This document shows, piece after piece, positions 5,549 through 12,290 of a stretch of 12,290 bases of DNA. The DNA comes from an uncultured Acetatifactor sp. (GTDB taxonomy: Bacteria > Bacillota > Clostridia > Lachnospirales > Lachnospiraceae), in contig CAJUCT010000078.1 of assembly GCA_910585015.1 (NCBI GenBank), positions 1 to 12,290 of the forward strand, read 5' to 3'. Within the stretch, counting starts at the first letter, position 1, and every line of letters starts with the position of its first letter. A program made the position numbers and the translations under genes. The notes below the pieces were generated by a model, which made no database searches, had not been told where the DNA came from, and worked only from the letters and a program-made list of their open reading frames with translations.

Positions 5549-8530
5549 ATGCCACAGGTAGTTGCAGGAACATATGAGTTAAAAGAGAAAATCGGAGCCG
5601 GCGGCGGCGGAGTGGTATATCTGGGGCGGCATATACGTCTGGATAAACCGGTGGTGCTCAAGGCGGATAAGCGGACCCTGAGCATCGGCACGGAGACGCT
5701 GCGGCGGGAGGTGGATCTGTTAAAGGGACTCAGCCACACTTATATCCCGCAGGTCTATGATTTCGTCCAGGAGAACGGCGTTGTTTACACCGTCATGGAC
5801 TATATCGAGGGGGAGAGCCTGGACAAGCTGATTGCCAGAGGATGGCTGCCCGGACAGGCGGAACTGATCGGCTGGGCCTGCCAGCTGCTGGAAGCCCTGG
5901 TTTACCTGCATGGCAGACCTCCCTACGGCATTTTGCACGGGGATATTAAACCGGCCAATATCATGAGACGTCCGAATGGGGATATGTGCCTGATTGATTT
6001 CAATATAGCCCTGGCGCTGGGAGAGGACGGAGCGGTGAAGGTGGGCTTTAGCAGGGGATATGCTTCCCCGGAGCACTATGGGGCGGACTACCTGGTGAGC
6101 CACCAGTCGGCTGCAGGCGTTAATTCCCAGTTTAAGGGAAGCAGCTTCTTTAGGTCCGATCGACAGCGGGAGGGAGCGGAAAAGACACTGCAGGAGGATG
6201 GCAGCGAAAGCACTTTGGTGCTGGAGGCAGGGTCCGAGAAAACCCAGCTGCTGGAGGAGGGCAAAAGCATGCCGGGCTTTGGGGCGCCCGCAAGGGGCGG
6301 ATCTGTGAGCCGCTCTTCTTTAGACAAAACCTCCGGCGGCAGGGGCATTCTGCTGGATGTGAGATCGGATATCTACAGCCTGGGAGCCACCCTGTACCAT
6401 CTGATTTCCGGACAAAAACCCGCCCAGGATGCCCGTGAGGTGGAGCCTCTGGGGAAGGAAGTATGCAGCGCCGCGGTGTCCGCCATCCTGCAAAAGGCCA
6501 TGGCGCCCCAGCCCGGTGACCGCTACCAGACGGCCCAGGAGATGCTGGCGGCTTTCCGGCAGCTGCACAGACAGGATGGACGTGCCGTGAAACACAGGCG
6601 GCGCATAAGGGCAGCGGCGGCAGTGTTATCCTGCGCTTTTCTGGCGGGCGGCGTCTGCACATTTATCGGAATGCGGCAGCTTCAGCAGCGGCAGAGCGCC
6701 CTTACACTGGCGGAATACTCCGCCAATGCCCTGGCCCAGGGGGATACCACCACGGCTATCCGCCAGGCGCTGCAGGCCATTCCACAGCCCCGCACCGTAT
6801 TGGATGCCCCGGTGACGGCCCAGGCCCAAAAGGCTCTGACGGACGCTCTGGGCGTCTATGACCTGACAGACGGATATAAGGCTCTGGATGCCCTCAAGCT
6901 GCCGGGGGCGCCCTTTCATATCACGCTTTCTCCGGAGGGAAGTCGTCTGGCCGTGGTATACGCCTATGAGGCTGCCGTCTATGATCTGGCGACCCAGCAG
7001 AGCATAGCGGTATTGCCTGCACAAAATTCCGCTTTGTCGGATTGCCTCTTTGTGGACGAGAATCATATTGTGTATGCGGGGACGGAGGGCGTCTCAGGAT
7101 ATGATCTGGAGGGACAGAAAGCGGACTGGATAGGAGAAGTGGCCACCACACTTGCCCTGTCCGCGGACGGGCAGGTGGCGGCGGCTGTGGACAGGGATGC
7201 CCAGCGGGCTGTGTTTTACCGGACCTCGGACGGCGCCAAACTGGCGGAGCGGGACTTTGAGGGACAGCACCTGCATGTGCCGGCCAATGATATTTTCGCG
7301 GATGCGGGAGATGACATTTTTGCCCTGAACGCCGACGGAAGCATGTTGGCGGTGAGTTTCCACAATGGGGGACTGTGGATTTTGGATGTGGACGACCCGG
7401 AGGGAGATCTGATCCTGTATGAGGAGTCGGATTACGGGCATTTTGAGGGCGGTTTTTATGGGAAATATTTCGCTTTTACGGCGGAGAAGAGCGGAGAAGC
7501 CCAGTTCGGGATTGTTGATACTATAGAGGCGGCGTTCACGGGAGGCTTCAGTTCCCAGAAGCATCTCATGCTGCAGGCGGATCAGGAGGGGATATACCTG
7601 GCCAGCGGCAATCTGCTGGTGCGGATAGAGCCCGATACGTTTGGGGAGCAGGAGACGGCCTATACGGACAATGTCAATATCACGGGTTTTTGCGCAGGGC
7701 CGGAGCATACGCTGGTGGCCACGGAGGACGGAAGATTTTCCTTTTATGACAGTGCGGCCCGCCGGATGTCGGAAGAGGAAGGGCAATTTACCAGCGATTT
7801 TGCGGTTCTCTCGGCAGGGTATGCCGTGATTGCCAACCGCAACGAGCCGTCCCTGCGCCTGATGGCGCTGGAAAATCATCAGGAGGCCCAACTGCTTGCC
7901 TATGATCCACGGTATGACCATGATGAGGCCAGAGTCAGCCGGGACGGGCGAACGGCAATGCTTTTCGGATACGAGGACTTCCGCATCTATGATATGGAGG
8001 GAAAACTGGTGGCGGAGGGTACATTTCCCGACGCGGACCACATCTATGACCAGCAATTTAGAAAGAGCGAGGAAGGTTCCTGGCTGGAAGTGATCTGGTA
8101 TGACGGCACCCGGAGGCTTTACAGCGCCGCGGACGGCAGCGTACTTACGGAGGAGAGCGGGGAGGCGCCGGAGAAGGATCTGTACGAGGAGTTTGTCACG
8201 GAGCGCTACCGGGTAGCCTCCGCCCTGCATGAGGCGCCGGTGGTATATGACGCCGCCACGGGTAAGCAGCTGGCGGTTCTGGAGGAGGACGGTTATCTGA
8301 CCTATGTGAGCCAGACGGAGGATTATCTGATCACCGAGTACATCGCCACTTCGGGGGAGCGGTATGGTCTGCTGCTGGATGAATACATGGAGAAGCTGGC
8401 GTATCTGCCCGGACTCTGCGACGTGGCGGGCGACATGCTGGTATTTGACTGCGGATCAGGGAATCTGCGGCAATGCCGCTTATATTCCCTTCAAGAGTTG
8501 ATTGCTCTTGAGGCATATATAGAGGAGTGA
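5549..8530 (+). CDS. Transmembrane Ser/Thr protein kinase with extracellular beta-propeller
   Basis: Hanks-type kinase of 993 aa. The N-terminal kinase domain is cytosolic (about 8-340): glycine loop GAGGGGVVYLG (16-26), ATP-site Lys38, alpha-C Glu54, catalytic loop HGDIKPAN (130-137; base Asp132), metal-binding DFN (150-152, in place of DFG), SPE (173-175, in place of APE) and alpha-F Asp274 in SDIYSLG. An insert of about 93 residues (176-268), rich in Ser/Gly/Glu, separates SPE from alpha-F and holds STLVLE (Thr222) and KTQLLEE (Thr232). A basic stretch, KHRRRIR, precedes one TM segment (about 354-375). Residues 380-415 are helical, then 440-985 form WD40/YVTN-like beta-repeats (ITLSPEGSRLAVVYAYEAAVYDL and later blades). 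There are no PASTA repeats, unlike PrkC/Stk1. The propeller is probably the signal sensor. Start 5549 has GAGGAG/AGAGGA upstream. Its partners are the PP2C and FHA proteins of the same operon. Confidence 0.95.
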   Translation: MPQVVAGTYELKEKIGAGGGGVVYLGRHIRLDKPVVLKADKRTLSIGTETLRREVDLLKGLSHTYIPQVYDFVQENGVVYTVMDYIEGESLDKLIARGWLPGQAELIGWACQLLEALVYLHGRPPYGILHGDIKPANIMRRPNGDMCLIDFNIALALGEDGAVKVGFSRGYASPEHYGADYLVSHQSAAGVNSQFKGSSFFRSDRQREGAEKTLQEDGSESTLVLEAGSEKTQLLEEGKSMPGFGAPARGGSVSRSSLDKTSGGRGILLDVRSDIYSLGATLYHLISGQKPAQDAREVEPLGKEVCSAAVSAILQKAMAPQPGDRYQTAQEMLAAFRQLHRQDGRAVKHRRRIRAAAAVLSCAFLAGGVCTFIGMRQLQQRQSALTLAEYSANALAQGDTTTAIRQALQAIPQPRTVLDAPVTAQAQKALTDALGVYDLTDGYKALDALKLPGAPFHITLSPEGSRLAVVYAYEAAVYDLATQQSIAVLPAQNSALSDCLFVDENHIVYAGTEGVSGYDLEGQKADWIGEVATTLALSADGQVAAAVDRDAQRAVFYRTSDGAKLAERDFEGQHLHVPANDIFADAGDDIFALNADGSMLAVSFHNGGLWILDVDDPEGDLILYEESDYGHFEGGFYGKYFAFTAEKSGEAQFGIVDTIEAAFTGGFSSQKHLMLQADQEGIYLASGNLLVRIEPDTFGEQETAYTDNVNITGFCAGPEHTLVATEDGRFSFYDSAARRMSEEEGQFTSDFAVLSAGYAVIANRNEPSLRLMALENHQEAQLLAYDPRYDHDEARVSRDGRTAMLFGYEDFRIYDMEGKLVAEGTFPDADHIYDQQFRKSEEGSWLEVIWYDGTRRLYSAADGSVLTEESGEAPEKDLYEEFVTERYRVASALHEAPVVYDAATGKQLAVLEEDGYLTYVSQTEDYLITEYIATSGERYGLLLDEYMEKLAYLPGLCDVAGDMLVFDCGSGNLRQCRLYSLQELIALEAYIEE

Positions 8531-8566
8531 AGCGGACGCGGAACTCTGGGACAGATGCCCGGAGGG

Positions 8567-8582
8567 GTATTTACGAAAATAC
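8567..8582 (+). promoter_or_regulatory. Small hairpin next to the LysM gene ribosome binding site
   Basis: GTATTT (8567-8572), loop ACGA, AAATAC (8577-8582): a 6-bp perfect stem that ends one base before the AAGGGAGG site. It could modestly affect access to the ribosome binding site. The stem is short and AT-rich, so it may be chance. Confidence 0.3.
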
Positions 8583-8583
8583 G

Positions 8584-8591
8584 AAGGGAGG
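8584..8591 (+). promoter_or_regulatory. Ribosome binding site that fixes the LysM gene start
   Basis: AAGGGAGG ten bases before ATG 8602. The frame is open back to a GTG at 8527 that overlaps the kinase stop, but starting there would bury the signal peptide 25 residues inside the protein. Confidence 0.85.
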
Positions 8592-8601
8592 ATTTCATAG
8601 A

Positions 8602-11600
8602 ATGAAATCAATCAAACGAGGTATAGCAGTGCTGCTGGCGGCGCTGCTGCTTACGCCAAACATGCCAGCGAAGGCGGATCAGGAGAGCCTTGCCGGGGTG
8701 GTACAGTTTAACACCGGCAGCGGTGTCTGCACGATTGTAAATTCCGCCGGGAATACGGAGGCGGCAGAGCCGGAAACCGTGTCCGGCAGCAGTGTATCCG
8801 ACGGCGATATGGGCGGCGATGCGGATGTTGATGAAAAGGGGCCGGCGCCGTATGGAGATGATTGTTTTGCGGCGGACGGCAGCTATACAATCCAGATTCC
8901 GGAGACGGATCCGTTTTTCCCGTATGAGGTACAGTTCACCTGTGACGGGGAGGTGACCAATCAGTGGTTTATGACTCCCGATGACACGGTGGAGATCGGC
9001 GGGCATACCTTCCGGGTATCCGCCCGTTTCACCGGCACGGTTATGACGCAGATGAGCCTGGACGTGGCGGGTAAAAAGGTTATTGTATATCCGGAGAGCA
9101 AGGATTTTGGCGCTGCGCAGGGCGGTTTCGCGGACATTCCCCAGACCTTTTCCCTGCTGCCCCTGGAGTACAGATCGCTTTCCGTGGATCTGAGAGGTTT
9201 TACCCCTGCTGAACTTTCCATGGTGTCCGTGGATTCCATTTTCACGGGGCAGAATGCTTTGACGGATGCTTCCCGCATTATGTGGGCGGCATATAGCAAT
9301 GATGACTACACCATAAGCGGATCAGGGGATCGGCTGAATCTCAGCGGAGCTTCTTCCTGGGAAATGATTGTCGGCACCGCGGATCAGCTTGCGGCGGACA
9401 ACATCCGCTATCGGGTCAGCATAAGTCAGACAAGTTCATATGAATGGCTGATTCCCACTGTTTATGTACAGGCGGAGGATGGCAGCCGCACGGAAGTGAC
9501 CGTGAATGATATAGACTACTATGGTACTTATAGCAATGAGGAGGTATATGGATATTTGCGGTTCGATCTGTCGGAAAAAGAAATGGGGGAGCGCCGGGAA
9601 GCATATGTCAGCCTGGATCTGGATACCAGTCTTTTTGCCAACACGAACTATGACCATGTGAGGATCTTTGAGGGAACGCATAAAACGGCGGCGGAGGCAG
9701 AGGCTGCAGCGGAGATCACAGACAAGATATGGCAGGTGGATATGTCGCAGCCAAATGAGGGGTATTTGACAACAAGGTATGTATACAGCTATATGACGAT
9801 GGTCATGTACAATGCCTCAAATCAAGTGATAGGTGTATTGCCAATGTATATGTATTGGGGCCTGGATAGTAATTATATCAATGCATCTTACATGTACTAT
9901 GATCAAACTGGAGGCTATGGCTCATTTTATAGTTACAGTTCTACCACAGACAGTGACGGCGTGGTAAAAAGGATATTTTACGTGCCTTCTGGTCATACAG
10001 TGAATGAATCATATAGGCTTCCTATGGCTTATTATCAAAATGGCGCTTCCAGTAAGGATGCTGTGACAGCGGCTTATGTGGGTCTGTATTCCTCAATTAC
10101 AGAAGCTGTGGCAGCAGGAGCGGCTGATATAAAGGATACGCTATTCGGCACGGGGTATGTGGCGGATTATAGCCAGGGTGTGTACTTCTCTGTCTTTGTG
10201 GGAGCAGACGGAACAGAAGACCAGGAAGTATATAAGCTGCATTTCATAACGCAAAAGAGCACAACTGTATCCTCAGCCGATTTGCACAGTGGTACGGCAG
10301 TGTCTTTTAGCGGCCTGACGGACAGCGATGGAAACTGGGTGGACTGTTATGTGGTGAATACCAGAGAAGATTCCTATGCCGAGTATAACTTCCCCACCAT
10401 AGTGGTGGGCAGCGATGTGGATTTGACAAATCTGGCTCCCCGGTTCTTCACATCTACAGGAGTCAATTTGTATGCTACCGGAAGCAGTTCCCCGGAGGAA
10501 AGCGGCAAGAGTTATCATAACTTCGCCAACGGGCCGGTGCAGTATACGGCGGCTGCGGAGGACGGCAATAATTCCATGAATTACTGGCTGCAGGTTATCA
10601 AGCCGTCGGAGGGGGCGGGCAGGCTGTATGTCAACAGTCTGGCGGATCCTGCTGCCCAGGCTGACGGCGTTAACTCCATCCGTGAAGTCATGCTGGATGG
10701 ATACCATAGCAATACGCATGACATTGTATTGATCAATATGGGCACGGAAGCCATCAGCGCACTGACGGCGGAGGTGGTCTCCGATGTGGTGGAACTGGAC
10801 GAGTACTGGACACTGAAGGGAGTCTATGATCTGGCGGGCTTTTCCGGCACGGACAGACTGGAGATCAACGGCGAACTGGCCAATATGGCAAAAGTCCGCC
10901 TGAAGGTAAAAGAAGGTGTGAATCCCGGCACGGACATCAGCGGTACACTGACCGTCAAATCCGGGGACACTCCTCTGCTGGTAATGACGCTTACAGGTAC
11001 AATCGGCAATCCTTGTATCAGCACCACGGAAATCCCGGAGGCGGTAAAATATGTGCCTTACGGCACGGTGATCCAGAACAACAACAAGTATAGCTGGAAC
11101 ACGGTGAGTTACAGACTGGACAGCGGATTTTTGCCGGAAGGCATGGAGATCCGTCCTAATGGCGAGTTGTATGGTGTGCCCAGAGAGACGGGTGAGTTTA
11201 CTTTTACTGTATATATGACCAACAGCGCCAGCCAGTTCAACAATTCGCAGAAGGTATTTACACTGGTGGTAAATGAAAACACGAATGCCAACGTGGACGG
11301 TGCCACAGATGCGGGCTATGATGTAACACAGCGCATTCCCACTCTGCAGCTTGGCAATGTATCATCCGATCAGCTGTTTGTATCCCAGGGCGTGTTTGAT
11401 CAGTTTGCCCATGTTTTCCTGGACGGCAAGATGCTGGAGGCGGGAAAGGACTACATGGCGGAATCCGGCAGTACCAGGATTACAATTCTGTCCCAGACGC
11501 TGAATAACGGTCTGGGAGAGGGCACCCATACTCTGGGTGTGGAGTTCCGTACCACTGACACGGATACATTGAAGAGGGCGGCGCAGAACTTCGTGCTGAG

Positions 11601-12150
11601 CACGTCCATCAACGACAATAATAATGACAATGGCAGCAGCAATGACAACAGTGCTGATAATGGCGGCGGAAACACCTCCGGCAGTGCGGCGGGCAAAGAG
11701 AGCGCCGCAGGTAACGCATTCATTGCAGGCGGTGTGAACACAGGGGAATCCGTTGCCATACCCTATGTAATTGCGCGCGGCGACACTTTGCAGAAAATTG
11801 CGGCTAAATTCTATGGGGACAGAAATCTGTGGAAAAAGATTTTTGCGGACAACGCGAATGTCATTCACAACGCCAACAGGATTTATCCCGGCCAGGTGAT
11901 CCTGATCTATCTGCCCGGGGCACAGGAGACGGTATCCTCGTCCCAGGTTCCGGCAGCGGGTGCGTACCAGCCGGGCTTTACAGGCGGTAAGATCTATGTG
12001 GTGCAAAGAGGCGACAGCCTGTGGAGAATTGCGGAAAAAGTCTATGGCAGCGGCAGTCAATGGAGGCTGCTCTTTGAGACCAACAGGAATGTGCTTCGCA
12101 GCCCCGGCGTGGTTCATGCCGGACAGCAGCTGATTATTCCGTTCCAATAA
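8602..12150 (+). CDS. Large secreted multidomain protein with two C-terminal LysM domains
   Basis: Protein of 1182 aa, exported and probably bound to peptidoglycan. A signal peptide (residues 1-25: basic MKSIKR, a Leu/Ala core, AKA before the predicted cut) is followed by a short Ser/Asp/Gly-rich stretch (about 52-85). Residues 95-380 are beta-rich and unrecognised. Residues 387-560 form a Tyr-rich module in unusually AT-rich DNA. About 700-800 looks like an Ig-like (ASPM/Hydin or BACON-like) domain ending in VMTLTGTIG. About 805-893 is a putative Ig (He_PIG-like) domain with LPEGMEIRPNGELYGVPRET. About 922-1000 resembles the X2 module (LEAGKDYMAESGSTRITI, then EGTHTLGVEFRT). A low-complexity Asn/Asp/Ser/Gly linker (1004-1050) leads to LysM1 (1055-1104) and LysM2 (1132-1180), each with the GD[TS]L motif. 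There is no sortase signal or TM at the C-terminus. It could be a surface scaffold, adhesin or stalk controlled by the upstream kinase circuit; that role is inference. Confidence 0.93.
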   Translation: MKSIKRGIAVLLAALLLTPNMPAKADQESLAGVVQFNTGSGVCTIVNSAGNTEAAEPETVSGSSVSDGDMGGDADVDEKGPAPYGDDCFAADGSYTIQIPETDPFFPYEVQFTCDGEVTNQWFMTPDDTVEIGGHTFRVSARFTGTVMTQMSLDVAGKKVIVYPESKDFGAAQGGFADIPQTFSLLPLEYRSLSVDLRGFTPAELSMVSVDSIFTGQNALTDASRIMWAAYSNDDYTISGSGDRLNLSGASSWEMIVGTADQLAADNIRYRVSISQTSSYEWLIPTVYVQAEDGSRTEVTVNDIDYYGTYSNEEVYGYLRFDLSEKEMGERREAYVSLDLDTSLFANTNYDHVRIFEGTHKTAAEAEAAAEITDKIWQVDMSQPNEGYLTTRYVYSYMTMVMYNASNQVIGVLPMYMYWGLDSNYINASYMYYDQTGGYGSFYSYSSTTDSDGVVKRIFYVPSGHTVNESYRLPMAYYQNGASSKDAVTAAYVGLYSSITEAVAAGAADIKDTLFGTGYVADYSQGVYFSVFVGADGTEDQEVYKLHFITQKSTTVSSADLHSGTAVSFSGLTDSDGNWVDCYVVNTREDSYAEYNFPTIVVGSDVDLTNLAPRFFTSTGVNLYATGSSSPEESGKSYHNFANGPVQYTAAAEDGNNSMNYWLQVIKPSEGAGRLYVNSLADPAAQADGVNSIREVMLDGYHSNTHDIVLINMGTEAISALTAEVVSDVVELDEYWTLKGVYDLAGFSGTDRLEINGELANMAKVRLKVKEGVNPGTDISGTLTVKSGDTPLLVMTLTGTIGNPCISTTEIPEAVKYVPYGTVIQNNNKYSWNTVSYRLDSGFLPEGMEIRPNGELYGVPRETGEFTFTVYMTNSASQFNNSQKVFTLVVNENTNANVDGATDAGYDVTQRIPTLQLGNVSSDQLFVSQGVFDQFAHVFLDGKMLEAGKDYMAESGSTRITILSQTLNNGLGEGTHTLGVEFRTTDTDTLKRAAQNFVLSTSINDNNNDNGSSNDNSADNGGGNTSGSAAGKESAAGNAFIAGGVNTGESVAIPYVIARGDTLQKIAAKFYGDRNLWKKIFADNANVIHNANRIYPGQVILIYLPGAQETVSSSQVPAAGAYQPGFTGGKIYVVQRGDSLWRIAEKVYGSGSQWRLLFETNRNVLRSPGVVHAGQQLIIPFQ
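9760..10300 (+). other. AT-rich, Tyr-rich segment inside the LysM protein gene
   Basis: By hand count 9781-10080 is 40% GC (120/300), against 57% in sampled stretches of the same gene (9061-9180 and 10561-10680 together, 136/240). The segment encodes a Tyr-rich region with 14 Tyr in residues 388-445 and uses AT-ending codons more than its flanks. The boundaries are approximate. The frame is intact across it. Confidence 0.7.
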
Positions 12151-12180
12151 AGGCGGCCTGGCGGTAAATTGAATTATTTT

Positions 12181-12217
12181 AAAATCCTGCCCCGGCGTAT
12201 GCCGGCGGCAGGATTTT
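12181..12217 (+). terminator. Intrinsic terminator of the operon
   Basis: An 11-bp stem, AAAATCCTGCC (12181-12191) with GGCAGGATTTT (12207-12217), is extended by CCGGC/GCCGG around a GTAT loop with one bulged C. The flanking A and T runs make it usable in both orientations. It begins 31 nt after the stop of the LysM gene. Confidence 0.9.
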
Positions 12218-12290
12218 GTGCATTATAAATGGGAATAATAGTAACAGTTCAGACACCCCCTAAAAAACAGCTCGCTTGTTCATTGAAATT
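12218..12290. other. Intergenic tail after the terminator
   Basis: AT-rich sequence downstream of the terminator. I see no ORF, no convincing promoter and no repeat in these 73 bases; the next gene lies outside the window. Confidence 0.5.

Noticed and set aside
7094..8230. Long minus-strand open frame (378 codons) opposite the kinase propeller
   Set aside because: Antisense shadow of a high-GC coding region with strong codon bias. No ribosome binding site or recognisable motif.
11362..12147. Minus-strand open frame (261 codons) opposite the LysM region
   Set aside because: Shadow of the LysM and linker coding sequence, which has clear domain motifs in the plus frame.

Overview
The window looks like a chromosomal segment of a moderately GC-rich Firmicute of the class Clostridia, probably Lachnospiraceae. 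The signs are strong AGGAGG-type ribosome binding sites before nearly every gene, the family mix (TadV/CpaA-type prepilin peptidase, WG-repeat protein, FHA protein with a Q/P/A-rich linker, PP2C phosphatase, one-TM Ser/Thr kinase, LysM surface protein), and about 57% GC in two coding stretches counted by hand. No plasmid, phage, tRNA, rRNA or CRISPR signal is visible. The taxonomic call is inference.

Layout: all eight genes lie on the + strand and read as one transcription unit. 76-741 is an A24 prepilin peptidase. 742-950 is a gap with a strong hairpin. 951-2255 is a membrane-anchored WG-repeat protein. 2256-2393 is a small non-coding hairpin element flanked by a 14-bp direct repeat. 2425-4173 is an FHA-domain protein. 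4186-4956 is a PP2C phosphatase. 5018-5275 (85 aa) and 5312-5470 (52 aa) are two small single-TM proteins. 5549-8530 is a transmembrane Ser/Thr kinase with a predicted extracellular beta-propeller. 8602-12150 is a secreted 1182-aa protein ending in two LysM domains. A stem-loop terminator at 12181-12217 closes the unit. No convincing promoter lies within the window, so the operon probably starts upstream of position 1.

Inferred logic: the kinase (writer), PP2C (eraser) and FHA protein (phospho-threonine reader) form a complete phosphothreonine circuit at the membrane. It is flanked by a pilin-processing enzyme and a wall-binding surface protein. Both the kinase insert and the FHA linker carry Thr-x-x-aliphatic motifs that could be the phosphosites the FHA domain reads. 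The arrangement recalls the PpkA/PppA/Fha circuit of type VI secretion, but the partners here suggest control of a Tad-like pilus or envelope structure.

The clearest DNA-level discovery is the MITE-like element inserted at the stop codon of the WG gene. The direct repeat allows the ancestral 17-nt gene spacing to be reconstructed. A collapsed relative of the element's ends sits in front of the kinase gene.
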